Shown: in pieces, positions 11,891 through 23,340 of the stretch
Numbering within the stretch: the stretch's first letter is position 1
How the letters are laid out: each line of letters begins with the position of its first letter
Source: Lotus japonicus
Taxonomy: Eukaryota > Streptophyta > Magnoliopsida > Fabales > Fabaceae
DNA length: 64,000 bases
NCBI RefSeq assembly: GCF_012489685.1
Contig: NC_080043.1
Coordinates: forward strand, 61,745,920-61,809,919
Reading direction: 5' to 3'
Program-made: the position numbers and the translations under genes
Notes under the pieces: model-generated
Seen by the model: only the letters and a program-made list of their open reading frames with translations
Told to the model about the DNA's origin: nothing
Database searches by the model: none

Positions 11891-12158
11891 CTGAAGCTTA
11901 GTTATATTTATAGACACGAACTGCAAAGACCAATTAAAGACTAAACCCAAAACTCATACTTCTCTATGCAATCTTACGGTTCAGTATTTCAAACATTAAT
12001 AGTGAGGTAAGTAGTGCACGCTAAAATGACAAAACTGTACATAAACATATAAAGAAACATAACATGTAAGTGTAAGATATAGAGATAGAGCAAGAAGATG
12101 CATACCTAAAATGACTCAACAATCGATGAAGGATGGTAACGACACGGCAGAGAGAGCA

Positions 12159-12790
12159 TGACGGAGAACCCTAGCGACGAAGAACGACTGACAAAGAACA
12201 ACGACTTGAACAGAAATGAATTCGGTGGTTTCCGAGGAGGCCTTGCCCTGTCGAAGCCTAAATCAACTATTTGGGGCAGAACAAAAAAGTCATCCTTCTT
12301 CCTCCCTTGATGAACCCTTCAGCAGCTGCTGGAAGAGGGAGGCGATTTCTGTTCCGTTCTTCTCTCGCTTCTCCGTCAACATGCGTTTCACTGCCGCTCG
12401 CACAGCCGCAATTGCGGCATCCTCCTTTCTCCACGAAGCTTCCTCTGCAGCTCGCTCCGTCTCAGAATTCTTCGCTGGTGGGAGAGAGGGACAGGTCAAT
12501 GAAGAGTGGGAGGGAAGGACAAGGAAACGAGAGAGGGACGAGAACAGATCGGAGCTTCGACGGCAGGTCGATGGAGTGTGGAGAGTGGGATAGAGCGTGG
12601 GAGGGAGAGCGGCGCAGCAGGGGACGGTGGCGGCACGATGGGCTGCAGCGGTTGGGAGAAGGAGCACAGCGGTTGAGAGATTGAGGTAGCAGATCGAGTG
12701 GTAGTAGAACAAAAATAAGGGTTTTGGGTTAAGTGAGTGTTCTGCAATCTTACGAAACCAATAAATAAATAAAACTAAATCGAACACAAT
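12159..12790. other. GC-rich exon-like segment, unrecognised
   Basis: Higher GC than surroundings. On the plus strand an ATG at about 12159 opens a frame (MTENPSDEERLTKNN...) of about 50 codons, and on the minus strand a long frame spans 12290-12787. Neither resembles a family I know. It could be a first exon or leader belonging to the captured RopGEF gene or another captured gene. Confidence 0.3.
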
Positions 12791-12799
12791 ACATAAATC

Positions 12800-12880
12800 T
12801 AACCTGAGCCTAGTGGTAAGTAATTTTGAAATAGCTTAAGGTACCTGGGTTCTAATCTCATGTGGACCAATTTTTAAATC
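12800..12880 (+). repeat. Possible tRNA-derived SINE remnant
   Basis: GAGCCTAGTGGTAAGT resembles a Pol III box A and GGGTTCTAATCTC a box B about 35 bp downstream. No clear tail or flanking duplication. Confidence 0.35.
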
Positions 12881-12980
12881 TATAATTAATTTTTCACTAA
12901 ATCTTTACAGCGGTTTGATCATAAACGCTATAAATAGTGGAACAAAACATAACCGCTGTTAATAGTAATGGCATTTACAG

Positions 12981-14372
12981 GGAGAAATTTAGCATACACA
13001 AATGATGACTTGTGTAAGGTTGCACAAGGGCTTTTTGACCTGCAGTAGCAGGTTTTGCAGGTAATTCCTATTTTTCAAAAATATAAATATTTAATATATT
13101 ATGGTATAATTAGGGAAATTAATGTTAAATTAAAATTGGTTGTTCATCATCATCTTCCCCCAATTCCTCAGGTCCTCCTTCTCCACCCCTCCCACCCAGC
13201 CACCGTCCACCTTCTCCTCCTGTCTCCGGCAACCACTCACCTCCTCCTACCACCATAGCAACCCACCCCCACCCTCTCCCAAGAAACCCAATCGCAACCC
13301 ACGTACCCCACCCTCACCCATAAATTGATATCCAACCCCAACCCAGGAACACAAAACTGTGAAACCCAAAACATACCCAGAAATTGAACCAAAAATCCCA
13401 CTCCCTCCAACTCCACCTCTTCTTCGTATGTACTACCAATGAATTAATTGGATTGTAATGGTAATTGATTTGTGAAAAGCAAAAGTAAGTATGGAGCCTC
13501 ATAAAGAATTCTTGTCTAATCTCTCAAACATCGAAGCTTTATGGAACCATGTAACCAGAAAAAATACAGACTTTTCATTTCATGTTTTAGCTCTTTGTTG
13601 TTGTTGTCCACAATACCAAAAAAAAAAGGAAAAAAATAAATAAAAAAGAAAAAAAAAACACATTTCCAGAATAGTCCAATCTTTGAAGATTAGGAGATTG
13701 AACCACTTCTTCGTGAACCTGGTACTGACTTGCTTCTCCATACTCAGAAAAAACTTTGCCTCTAGTCTCTAGAGCACCCTTCTAGCAACCCATATCTTCA
13801 ACCTAGCAAGATCGAACCAGATTTGGGTATGAGTTTCAGATCGAACCAGATCAAAATGGGTTCAGACTCCATCGTCTCACCAGAAACCACCACCATCAAA
13901 AAACACTGCCACCTTGTTTGCATGTTTGCACGGACCTGATTTGGAGGCTTTTTGCTGCGAGATCTTTAGATTTAATTCCAGATCCAGATCTGGATCTTTT
14001 CAAATCGGGGTCAACAACACCATTGCCTTTGGAGAAACCCAGATCTCAAGTGGCCCTCTTCACCAGTGGGTTGTTGGCGGTGGGGATGGGTTGTGGTTTG
14101 CTGGTGGGGGTGGTTCTGGGTTAAGATGGGTGTGGAGGTGGTGGTGGGGTGGTTGAGTGGTGGTGGTGGTGCGGTGGTGAGAAGAAGAGAGTGGTGATGG
14201 TGCTGGGGTGGTTGAGTGGAAGATGATAAGATTAAGGATTAATTAAAAATGATTAAGATATATTATGTTTTTTATTTTATTTTTTAAAAAAATAAAAAAA
14301 TCCATAATTGTGGGTCAAAAAGCCTATGTGCAACCATACACAAGTTTTTACTTGTGTAGGTTAAATTTTTCC
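12981..14372. mobile_element. Mutator-like element in CACTA-1
   Basis: Perfect 9-bp TSD CATTTACAG (12972-12980 and 14373-14381). TIRs of about 60 bp: GGAGAAATTTAGCATACACA at the left and, reverse-complemented at the right, GGAAAAATTTAACCTACACA, both running to GGCTTTTTGACC. No transposase. The interior (13140-14220) is pyrimidine/purine-biased with CCACC-rich and GGTGGTGG-rich parts, possibly captured, but not recognised. Confidence 0.9.
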
Positions 14373-14604
14373 CATTTACAGCGGTTCATATATCAACCGC
14401 TGTAAAAACCTATAATCCGCTCCGTGTTTCCATCTTTACAACGGCTACAAAAATTAACCGCTGTTAATAGTAATGGATTTTACAGCGGTTTTTATATCAA
14501 CCGCTGTAAAAGCCTATAATGTGCTTCGTGTTTCCGTTTTTACAACGGCTGCGAACTCAACCGCTGTAATTGGGGCGTTGTAAAAGCCATTTTCTGGTGT
14601 AGTG
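14373..14604. repeat. CACTA-1 right subterminal repeats
   Basis: Copies of TTTACAGCGGTT/AACCGCTGTAA at about 14376, 14396, 14455, 14480, 14500 and 14560, mirroring the left end. Part of the same array (12905-12980) lies left of the MULE insertion. Confidence 0.85.
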
Positions 14605-14696
14605 CGAACTCATGATTAGACCCGAAAAAACTCAATAAGTGCATATTTAATCAACTTGGGTCAGAATGGGTGGTAAAGAATTGGGATGGATCTTCT

Positions 14697-15300
14697 CATC
14701 TTGCCCTTTTGTTTTTTCCTATCCACCGAAACAAATTCTTCGTGCTCATGCTGTGCGTGATTGTGCGTAAAGAGTGCTGCGTGTGGGGTCTTTTTGCGTG
14801 GTGTGGGTGTACGGGGAGGTGATTTGAGAGAGAATAGGGTTGTGGCTACTGGCTAGTGGGTGTGTGAGAGGAAAATGTCCTGCTGAGTGTCTTATTGCTA
14901 CGTGTAAGGACGGGACAGACTGAGAGTGAGGTAGGAAATTAAGGTTATGACCATATATAATACAGTAATGACATATACACATCTCATTTTTTAAACACTC
15001 AATTTCCACCTCTTTTTATTTATATCTCTCTCCTTTTATCATGTATCACATCTCATACTTTCTTTCTCTTCATTTTTCTTTTCTTTCTATCTCTTTCCTC
15101 TTTTCACCTCTTTCCACCTCAAAGAGAGGTGTGGAGATAACATTATTTTATATAATATGAGTAATGAGTGTTTCTTTTTGTCTTTCGGTAAATCAAATAC
15201 TCCCCATTCTACAATGCCAAATGTTATTCCGATCCATCTAAAATAATTCTCATATTTTTTAAATTTTATGTCAGTTTCTTATTGCGGCATTTCCTCTGGT
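14697..15300 (+). repeat. Segmental repeat, copy Q part 1
   Basis: Resembles 38545-39370 and 54970-55340: CCGAAACAAATTCTTCGTGC, GGGGAGGTGATTTGAGAG, TTTTTGTCTTTCGGTAAATC, CCAAATGTTATTCCGATCC and CAGTTTCTTATTGC. Homology stops at about 15290 and resumes at about 21525, so roughly 6.2 kb is inserted or rearranged between. Confidence 0.75.
14963..15148. mobile_element. MITE with 9-bp TSD in copy Q
   Basis: Flanked by TATATAATA on both sides (14954-14962 and 15149-15157). Imperfect TIRs: CAGTAATGACATATACACAT and, reverse-complemented, AAATAATGTTATCTCCACAC. The paralogous copy R (about 39140-39160, CCATATAATATATGAG) lacks it, giving an empty site. The 9-bp TSD suggests Mutator-like origin. Confidence 0.75.
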
Positions 15301-17351
15301 TCAAGCAAAAAAAATTCTGGGTCAAATACAGGAGTGACATGGCCCAATAAGAAAAATACACTTGGATTAAATGTTGGTAGTACTGTGGACTTCTTAAAAC
15401 TCCCAATCAACCATGTAAATTTATTGTAATTATGAACTAACCCAGTTCTTCTATTTTTTGAATTCAGTCCTTATGTTAGGTGAAAAAATTTGATGTTAAT
15501 GAGACTAATTTTTTCACTTCTTTCTCCTCGTTTTATCCATGTTCATCCCGTCCGTTTCAGTTTTTCCCCTTTCTTTCACTTTCGTTTTCATTTGGTTTTA
15601 GGGTTCTTATCTTCTTCCAGTTTCACGCTTCTGGGTTTTCCGTGTTGTCATTCTTTCGTGCGTTTCACCTTCGCTTCCCCTTTCTTTCACTTTCGTTTTT
15701 TTTTAATTGATCACAATACTTTGCTGAATCTCCATCGATCGGGCATTGATTCCTTCAAGGCGGATTCATCAATATGAGGTTTGTTTCCTGTTGAGTTTTT
15801 AGTTTTTGGAATCCATATTTTTTATCCAAGTTTATATTCTGGATCCAATTTGTGTGTTAATGTATGAATTTGTGTCTGGGCTACATGAATCTGCTGGGAC
15901 ATTGCGCCTTTTCCTGCTTCTACTGATTGTGTTCTTTTCCTGGCCGTTCTATATTTTCCCTTGCTGTGTTCTGTTTTGTTGAAGGCTCCAATAAAAAAAA
16001 ACAGAACCTTCCAAGTGGATTTTAAAACCATTGAATCAACAATGTCTGATGATTCATATGGTTGTGGCACATGAGATTGGGACATCTCAACTTCAGAGAT
16101 TTGAGCTCACTTAGATCTAAAAATTTAGTTCATGGCCTGCCCTCAATTCAGATGTTAGTGCAGAAGCACACTGATTCAGATGCAAGAAAAGGAAAAGGGA
16201 AAGAAAGTAGAATGAGTATAAAGGGCTAGCAGCAACATTCACGTGGTCAACTCTTGCATAACCTTAACGAAAGGAAACAGGAGAAATAATAAAATAATGA
16301 TAGCTTATATGTGTGTATAGGCATAAGATGTTAGTGCAGAAGCACACTGATTTAGATGCAAGAAAGGGAAAAGGGAAAGAAAGGAGAAAAAAAAAGAGAA
16401 AGAGATATTGGAGGAAGGTGCCTTGGTGGAAAGTTAGTTGTGTAGTTGTTATTAGATGCACACTGACTACAAAATACACCACACGGTTTCACAAAGAGCA
16501 CTTGACATATATATTGTAGGCATGCATTTTCTTTGGGTCTGTTAACTACTACTCATTCTGATCTAAATACATTATGCAGGTTGAAGATGGTGTTGGCATA
16601 ACTGAGCAAATTCTTGATTTATCAAGCTTTCAAAGTTCTGCAAGATTTTATTTTAAATTCACAAAATGCAATCTCATCTGGTCTCTTAGTTACTTTGCTC
16701 TGAACTCTGATAGTCCTGAATTTCCTGGAGGTTTGTCGTGTGCTTCTCTTGAACTTTAAGTTCCTGTTAAAAGAAAGTGAAAATAGAACAGATTAAAATT
16801 TCAGAGTGTATTTGTCACATTACAGTCATTTTTCATAGTGATAAAAAATTTGTAGAAGCTTTAGAGTATTGAAACCATTTGGCTTGAATACTCTCTTTTA
16901 GTAAAGCCAATTCAATTAATTAAATGTTCTACTTCCACTTTCAAATCTATGAAGAGGTTGCATGACTGTAATGCAGATAGACAAATCATAAAAATAAGAA
17001 CATCCACCTACTTCATTTCCTTAGCTATTTAACTTTTATTCTTATTATTCAGAATCAAATGGAAAACATTAGTTTATCCTACAATAAAATAAACTAATGT
17101 CCATTTCAATTTGATGGACTCTAAATGGCTCTTAAAATATCAAGCAACCAGTGTCTGGTTTGATCAAGTCCAAATGTTTTAAGAGGTAATTTATTGAAGT
17201 GGACTTAAACATAACCATGATGTTTTGTGATGCAGGACTCTTGAACCTGGAAGCTAACTACTATCTGTCCTTTGAAACATTCAGTACCTTAGTAGAGGTA
17301 AATATTTTTCAATTGTATGCAGTTATGCACTTATGCAGTTGTTGAGATTCA
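15301..17351 (+). other. Exon-like segments upstream of the FAR1 fragment
   Basis: Candidate exons are a leader ending near 15775; about 16581-16731 after ATGCAG (VEDGVGITEQILDLSSFQ...FPG) with a GTTTGT donor; and 17236-17298 after TGCAG (LNLEANYYLSFETFSTLVE) with a GTAAAT donor. They can be strung together with the FAR1 exon, whose acceptor TTTTCAG ends near 17383. I recognise no family in the upstream pieces. The whole may be a chimeric transcript unit. Confidence 0.35.
16148..16395. repeat. Short internal duplication
   Basis: The 55-bp word starting GATGTTAGTGCAGAAGCACA occurs at about 16152 and again at about 16328, both leading into an AAGGGAAAGAAAG purine tract. Confidence 0.8.
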
Positions 17352-17393
17352 TTGCTCATATGGAATTCAGTTTTAATTTTCAGATTTGGATTT

Positions 17394-17765
17394 ATGGCTA
17401 CTTTTGGTGAAGAAGGGTGTGTGAACCTTTCTGATGATGTGAATGATTTAGTTAACAATGAAGAGGAGAATCAACATGAGAAAGATTCAAAATCTGATTC
17501 AGTAGGTGAATGCTATAAGAAGATAAATGAGTTGACTGTAGACGACATCCGGGGTCTGGAATTTAGTACTGAGGAAGAAGGTTGTTTGTTTTATCATAGA
17601 TATGCTCAATATCGTGGTTTTGCTTCAAGGAAAGATGATGTTTATAAAGATAATGACGGAAATATTGTTACACGTCAATTGGTGTGTAATAAAGCTGGTC
17701 GGAGGCATGAAAAGCATTTTAAGAATAATGACCGTGTTAGAAGAGTTATAAGTAATTATATATGA
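17394..17765 (+). pseudogene. Truncated FAR1-family DNA-binding domain ORF
   Basis: The ATG at 17394 opens 123 codons. After an acidic N-terminus come GLEFSTEEEGCLFYHRYAQY, GFASRKDD and RQLVCNKAGRRHEKHF, the FAR1 DNA-binding (WRKY-GCM1-like) zinc-finger module found in FHY3/FAR1 and in MULE transposase relatives. In FHY3/FAR1 it is followed by a MULE transposase core and a SWIM zinc finger. Here the frame stops after NYI and AT-rich sequence follows, so both are missing. An AG acceptor just upstream (about 17383) suggests it was an internal exon. FAR1-family proteins are transcription factors of light signalling derived from transposases; this piece could be a host paralogue fragment or a remnant carried by a transposon. 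Not likely functional alone. Confidence 0.7.
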
Positions 17766-18870
17766 AATAAATAAGTACATTTAAATACTTTTAATGCCTA
17801 TTATGTATCATTCAAAATCCAGCTGAAAATTGAAATTAGTCAACTAAATCTTCAATGAAATTCAAATTAAAATAGGCCAATAAAAGAAATAATCAACCTA
17901 TAAAACTATCACATTTATTACAGTTTTATATACCATGTTTTCGTTATATATAAATATATAAATTAATACTAAAAAATAATTCCAATTTAAATTAATATTC
18001 AAAATTGAAAAAATATTATTTCATACTATAGTGTTGGACTTTATAATTTCACATTTAATTAGTATGCCGAAATTATGAGTCAGCATTGAATAATTTTTAA
18101 AAAAAGTAATTTCTGGAATTAACTGCATTGGCTTTAGGTAGTGATTGGAGACATTTTTTTTTGTTACATCGGAATATATGGTTGGAGACATTTAACTCAA
18201 TGACTACTCTCAAATAAATTCAAAATTTAAATGCAAATTTATTTTTTTTTTGCCTCCAAATTGTTATGAAAAGAATTAATTAAATTTAATATTACAAAAA
18301 TAAAATATTATTTTATTTGAAAAACAATTAATACAAAAATATGTATTTTCGTCAACTGCAGAATAAGAACCACTGGACCATCGTGTCCTTCAGCAATATA
18401 TTGTAAAAATTGTTGAGCGAAATCTTCCCACAGTACACTTCAAGATTTCACTTCCGTTGGAATTTAATTGCTAAAGTAATCAGATAGTTTTAGAATTTTA
18501 AAAATTGAAAGACAATTAAATTATATTACTTACTTCCGCATTCAAAAACATTTTAAACATACCGATCAACTTTTCAGCCTCTTTAGGATTTTTAAATATT
18601 GAAGGATATGATGCGAAATTAAACCCGTAAAAGGAAAAAAATTCCAGCTTATATTGTTATACTTTAGTTTGCAACTTGAAATACAACCTACATGGATGAG
18701 TGCAAGATTTATATTTGTAATTATTGATATCGACGTTGAGTATGACAATTTCGTTGTAAAACCTCTCTTTTAAGGCACAAATTTCACAACGGGGCTACTT
18801 CAAACTGTACACTGAATCTTTTCACCCTGAAAAATGTAGGAGTTTCGTTAAAACATTTTATAGATGCAAG
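17766..18870. other. AT-rich stretch, no gene seen
   Basis: Mostly A/T-rich sequence with homopolymer runs. No ORF, RNA or element terminus that I can support. Confidence 0.5.
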
Positions 18871-19210
18871 ATTTTTTTTTGGCACCACCTCGACCTCTAA
18901 TACCCTTTACTATCCCCCACTAACACCAACATCCATCGCCACTATGAACCACCACCACCACCACCACCACTTCCGCCACCCTTCTATCCTCCATACTCCT
19001 TCACCACCTCGATCTCTAATACCCTTTACTATACCCCACTATCACCACCTCCACCACTATAAATTACCACAACCACTTCTGCCACCCTATAGCTCCTCCT
19101 CGAACTACTAGTCCTCTATCTTTCTCTGCCACCACTTACGCCACCTTTTGTCATTACCAATATTATACTCGACTATCACCACCATTACTATCCTCGACTA
19201 TCACCACCAC

Positions 19211-19646
19211 TGTTGATGATTTTAGAATCATCAATGTATTTTAGTAGTAATGTGATCTACTATAGGCTGATGCAATTACGTGTTAGGCTCGGAATCGAGT
19301 CAGGTTAGTGCGGAGTGCACGCTCGGTGAGCCAACGCATAATTGACCGCGAATACAAACCGGGGTCCAAGGGGCGGAGCCCCTGGCTGGGGTCCAAGGTT
19401 CGTGCAAACACAACCTTCTATATAAGGTTGCTTGCAGCCTAAGGAAAAAGTACACAGAAAACAAAACCAGAATCGCTCTCTACTTTCTAATCTGTTCTCT
19501 ATTGCCAGAAGCAGATTGATCTTCAAAATTATCCCAACAAGGATTTCGTGAACCCAGGCAAGAATAGGGTCGAAATACTTTGTTCGGAAAGTGTGCAAAC
19601 ACGATTTTCGAAGTTATCCAGGATTATCATACCCAAAATTCTAACA
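19211..19646 (+). mobile_element. Solo LTR (436 bp)
   Basis: TGTTGATGATTTTAG...AAAATTCTAACA with a perfect 5-bp TSD ACCAC (19206-19210, 19647-19651). It has a promoter-like TATATAAGG at 19419-19427 downstream of a GC-rich GGCGGAGCCCC box. No internal region or second LTR, so it formed by LTR-LTR recombination. Confidence 0.85.
19419..19427 (+). promoter_or_regulatory. TATA box in solo LTR
   Basis: TATATAAGG about 208 bp into the LTR, where the U3/R boundary would be expected. Confidence 0.5.
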
Positions 19647-19699
19647 ACCACCTCCTCCACCACCACCACCTCGTCTACCACCACCACTTACCTTTAATT

Positions 19700-21520
19700 A
19701 TGTATTTATTTATTATAGTTCTTTTAACATAATTAGATTTCAATTTCTTTTCCATACATCTCTTTTTTTTTCAATTTCGTTACTTACTTTTTTTTAAAAA
19801 AAACTTGAAAGAATAGCATTGCAAAAGCACCACTAATCGTACATTAGTAGATCATTGACTTCCACTGAATTTTGATCTTTTTTTTTTTAATTAATCAAAA
19901 CTTGGAAAGAATAGTATTGCAACAGCACCAGTTAGAAATCTTCTTCTTTGTTTTAAATACTTTTCGATTCATTTTCATTTATCATTGACTTGCACCACAA
20001 ATTCAAATACATACTTATCTTGATTGCTTAATTTTCGCTAGTCCAAATTGGTTGACGGATCCTTTTATGCTTAAATAGTCAGGGAAACAATGCTAAATGA
20101 AGGGAATTAATTTGGAATAATGGTCACCAGAAGGAACTCAATGATGAAGGCTTTCAAATTGAAGAGAAACCTTATCCAGGTTGAAATCATCTGTATGAAC
20201 CATATGTGACATCACATGCACTTTCCTAAGGAGAAGAAATCAACTCTTAACAAATCAATTGGGTGTAAGGTATAATCAATTTCCTAAGTCCATCTGAAGC
20301 TATTGCCAATTCAATACACAATCATACATAATCAATCTCCAATACATGATGAGACTAATCTCCAATACATGATGAAACTGTTTACTCAGACCCTTTATTA
20401 TGAATAACTTGTGATTCAAAAAGCCTAACTTCCTCCTTTGATGGATCAATTCCAGGAGAAGGTTGAGCAAACTAATGGAGAACACCCTGTAAACAAAATT
20501 GACTTCACTTGAATATATTGAAAGATTAGAAAAGTTCAAGAAAAGAACTATAGTCCAAATGGACTTAACTTGAATATGTATTTATAGAATCAAAACAAAA
20601 ATATGTTGCATTATGCAATTCATTTGCTTCTTATCAGTGAAGTTCTGCTCACTAGACAAAATCTGAGGCAACAGTTACCCCAAGGCTAAAACACAATTTT
20701 TTAAAAAATATGGTAATCCTTGAAGCTTGAATGAACAAAGCAATGACACATTCTGCTGCAGCAAGTTCCACCGGTCCAAGACACATGAAGAAAAATGAAA
20801 GCTTCAGAAGTTAAGAGTAGTGAAATGATTTGCAACTAATGTCACTCTCTGTGCCAAAGAAGAAAACCATGATGTTTCAAACTATACATGTCTCTTTTTT
20901 GTGCAAGCATGAACAGTGAGAAGTTCTGCTCACAGTAAGAATCAAAATTTCCCCAAATCCTAACAATTAGGGTTCATAAAAGTTGAATTTCCCATAAAAA
21001 TCGAACAAAAAGAAGCAGACAAACATACATGTAGATGTCGAACCTGACCCGATAAATCTCAACCTCACGCTGCAACTCCTGATCAAACTTCACGAGAACA
21101 GATTAATATTCAATCTCTTCCCTCACGATGGTGCGTGCCCTTCTGATATTCCGTAGAGATGGAGGCCCATCTGAGGGTGGACCAGATATGGAAGGAGAGG
21201 GAACACGACGCTAAACGACGGAGACAAGGACAGAAACGGCTGAACGGCAAACACAAGGAATGAAGGAAGAACGAACACAACCCCAGGAATTTGATTCAGC
21301 CACCCTAATCTCAATACATGGTAAAAAGTTCGATTAACTGTGGTAAAACATACATACATAATTATTAAAAAGGTTGAGGGCAAATTTAGTAAGCTATAAT
21401 TCAGCTGGGGTCATATCACGAATTGTGTAAAATAAAATCTAGTAAGCACTTGTTATATTAAGTACTCATATATTATTGGTCCACCTCACTCCTGTAGCAT
21501 ACACTCACTGGAATTTTTGG
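19700..21520. other. No recognised gene
   Basis: Contains a partial duplication (AACTTGAAAGAATAGCATTG at about 19803 and AACTTGGAAAGAATAGTATT at about 19900), a recurring GAAGTTCTGCTCAC word (20638, 20919), and a short minus-strand reading near 21030-21095 (KFDQELQREVEIYRVRFDIY) that could be an exon. None matches a family I can name. Confidence 0.4.
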
Positions 21521-22453
21521 GCACCCAAGCATGCACCAAAAAAAAACAATAGACCTCATCTTCTCACTTTTGTAAAGCAAATAAATATCACAATCAAGTT
21601 TTTCCTTCTCCTGATCCTGACGGTGGGTCTAGTTTTTTTTTTTTTTTTAAGTAGTGTTTAGTCTCTTTACTACTGGACTCATTCTCGAGCTTCTACAATT
21701 TTCTATTTATTGGTGAACATCATTTGACCATGTGATCTCTTTGATTAGTGCCCAAGGTGTAGGCAAGTTTCTATTACAAATAAGTTTTTTTTTTCCTCAT
21801 TAATTCTTTTCTTTGAGTTTCTACTTTTTACATCAATATTTTAGTGCATCCAAATAAGGTATAAACACATGAGAAAAGAAGTTTTGTTATTTATGTTTGT
21901 TTTTTTATTAATTTCTATATGTTGATAGTGTAAAAAGTTTTACACAGTCATTTAATTACATCTTTCATTTCCTATTTTAAATATTATTATATTCAAAATT
22001 AAGTATGAGCTAGTAAAATAAAGGGATGTGATTGAATGACTGTGTAAATCTCCTGCCACCACAAGGATGGGATGATTGGCTAGCTAAGCTTGCTACAAGA
22101 CAGAAACTTATTTACACCGTCAGTACATATAAATTAATCTCTTTTTTTTTATGTCTCAGTTACTTTACACACTATACTCAATTATATTATATCACATAGC
22201 ACCAGAGGCTACATTTCTTTATAATTTTAATTAAAATAAAAATCATAACGAATTGGGTACATGTGTATATTAAATAGAATTTACACTAATTAATAATGCA
22301 TGTATTTCTTATTTTCATCTAAACGCTTTAAAAAAATTCATGTAGCCTGCTGCCTGCTCCACATGATAATGGTCCGGGTCTGCAACAAAAGTGGGAAACC
22401 TAACCTAGGCATTGGCAAATGACAACTGTTGCACCATAATTGCTTTTGACCTA
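21520..22453 (+). repeat. Segmental repeat, copy Q part 2
   Basis: Matches copies R (39445-39860) and S (55405-56345): AACAATAGACCTC, TCTCTTTACTACTGGACTCA, TTTTCTATTTATTGGTGAAC, AGTGCCCAAGGTGTAGGCAA and GCACCATAATTGCTTTTGAC. It is cut at 22453 by a Helitron and continues at 36452. Confidence 0.8.
21921..22130. mobile_element. MITE in copy Q (GTTGATAGTGTAAA type)
   Basis: GTGTAAAAAGTTTTACACAG with AATTACATC at the left is answered by GATGTGATTGAATGACTGTG and TTACACCGTCAGTACA at the right. It is absent from the equivalent place in copy S (about 55800-55900). The right arm has about 60 bp of extra sequence. Confidence 0.55.
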
Positions 22454-22744
22454 TCTATATACTATATAAAAGATCAACGTTATCAACAAATATTAGACAT
22501 GTGACATTTCAAGTTTCACTCTCATCTCACTCTCCTCACTGGCTGACAAGTGTCACAGCCACAACAATTCACACAAATTTATTAATTGCACTGATTTCCC
22601 TATAATTTGGTTTTGTTGTCCCCCATTAAATGTAATTTTCAAAATCATTTCCTATAAATCAACTTTCTTATTGTTGATTTCATCTAAAATTCAAAAGGTG
22701 TTTTTGCAATCTTATTAGTTTTTAGTTTCAACCTTCTCATATCA

Positions 22745-23340
22745 AAAGGTATTTTTTCGCACTTTCTATTCATTTTATCTGTTAGATCTGAATTTTTTTC
22801 GTTTTTTCCACTATCCATTCAACTGAACTGTTAGATCTGAATTTTCTCCGTTAACTAATACTGAGTTTTTGGCTTTTTCAATTGCAGTTGTTGAATTGAC
22901 AACAAAAGGTATTTTTTCGCACTTTCTATTCAATTGACATGTAAGATCTGAATTTTTTCCGGTTTTCCCACTATTCATTCAATTGAACTGTTAGATCTGA
23001 ATTTTTTTCGTTAACTAATACAGAGTTTTTGGCTTTTTCAATTGCAGTTGTTGAATTGACAACAAATTATTTTTTCAAACAAAAAGGTATTTTTTTCAAA
23101 AAACTTTTCATATCAAAAGGTATTTTTTCAAACAAACTAAAAGGTATTTTTTCAAACAAACTTTTCATATCAATAGAAATTTTTGTATGCAAATTTTTAT
23201 CAATCAACATTCTCATATCAAAAGGTTTTTTTTTCTCACTTTCCATTCAATTGACCTGTTAGATCTAAATTTTTTCTGTAAACTAATACTGACTTTTTGT
23301 ATTTTTCTATTGTAGTTGATAATTACCAACAAAAGGTATT
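22745..23340. repeat. Tandem repeats in outer Helitron (about 160 bp)
   Basis: Words AAAAGGTATTTTTTCGCACT, GTTAGATCTGAATTTTTTCC and GGCTTTTTCAATTGCAGTTG recur from about 22746, 22905 and 23225, with short AAACTTTTCATATCAAAAGG repeats between the last two. Confidence 0.8.

Larger units (their letters stand above)
5310..14604. mobile_element. CACTA (En/Spm) element, 9.3 kb, non-autonomous
   Basis: Ends are CACTACACCAGAAAATGCC at 5310 and, reverse-complemented, CACTACACCAGAAAATGGC at 14604, flanked by a perfect 3-bp TSD CGA (5307-5309, 14605-14607). Subterminal regions are packed with TTTACAGCGGTT words in both orientations, the usual CACTA transposase-binding arrangement. No transposase (TNP1/TNP2-like) was seen. 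The interior holds RopGEF exons (10946-11890), a nested CACTA (6355-10151) and a nested MULE (12981-14372). Without these two, the element is about 4.1 kb. Confidence 0.93.
18880..19690. repeat. CCA/CCACTA-rich minisatellite split by a solo LTR
   Basis: Degenerate repeats such as CACCACCTCGACCTCTAATA with CCCTTTACTATCCCCCACTA (about 18885 and 19000) and long CCACCACCACC runs. The array is interrupted by the LTR at 19211-19646 and resumes as CCACCTCCTCCACCACC. Confidence 0.8.

Noticed and set aside
12290..12787. 165-codon minus-strand ORF
   Set aside because: No recognisable domain; a plus-strand exon reading is equally possible, so it is reported only as a GC-rich segment.
13055..13328. Proline-rich ORFs in the MULE interior
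   Set aside because: Low-complexity CCACC/CTCC sequence, no family match, inside a transposon.
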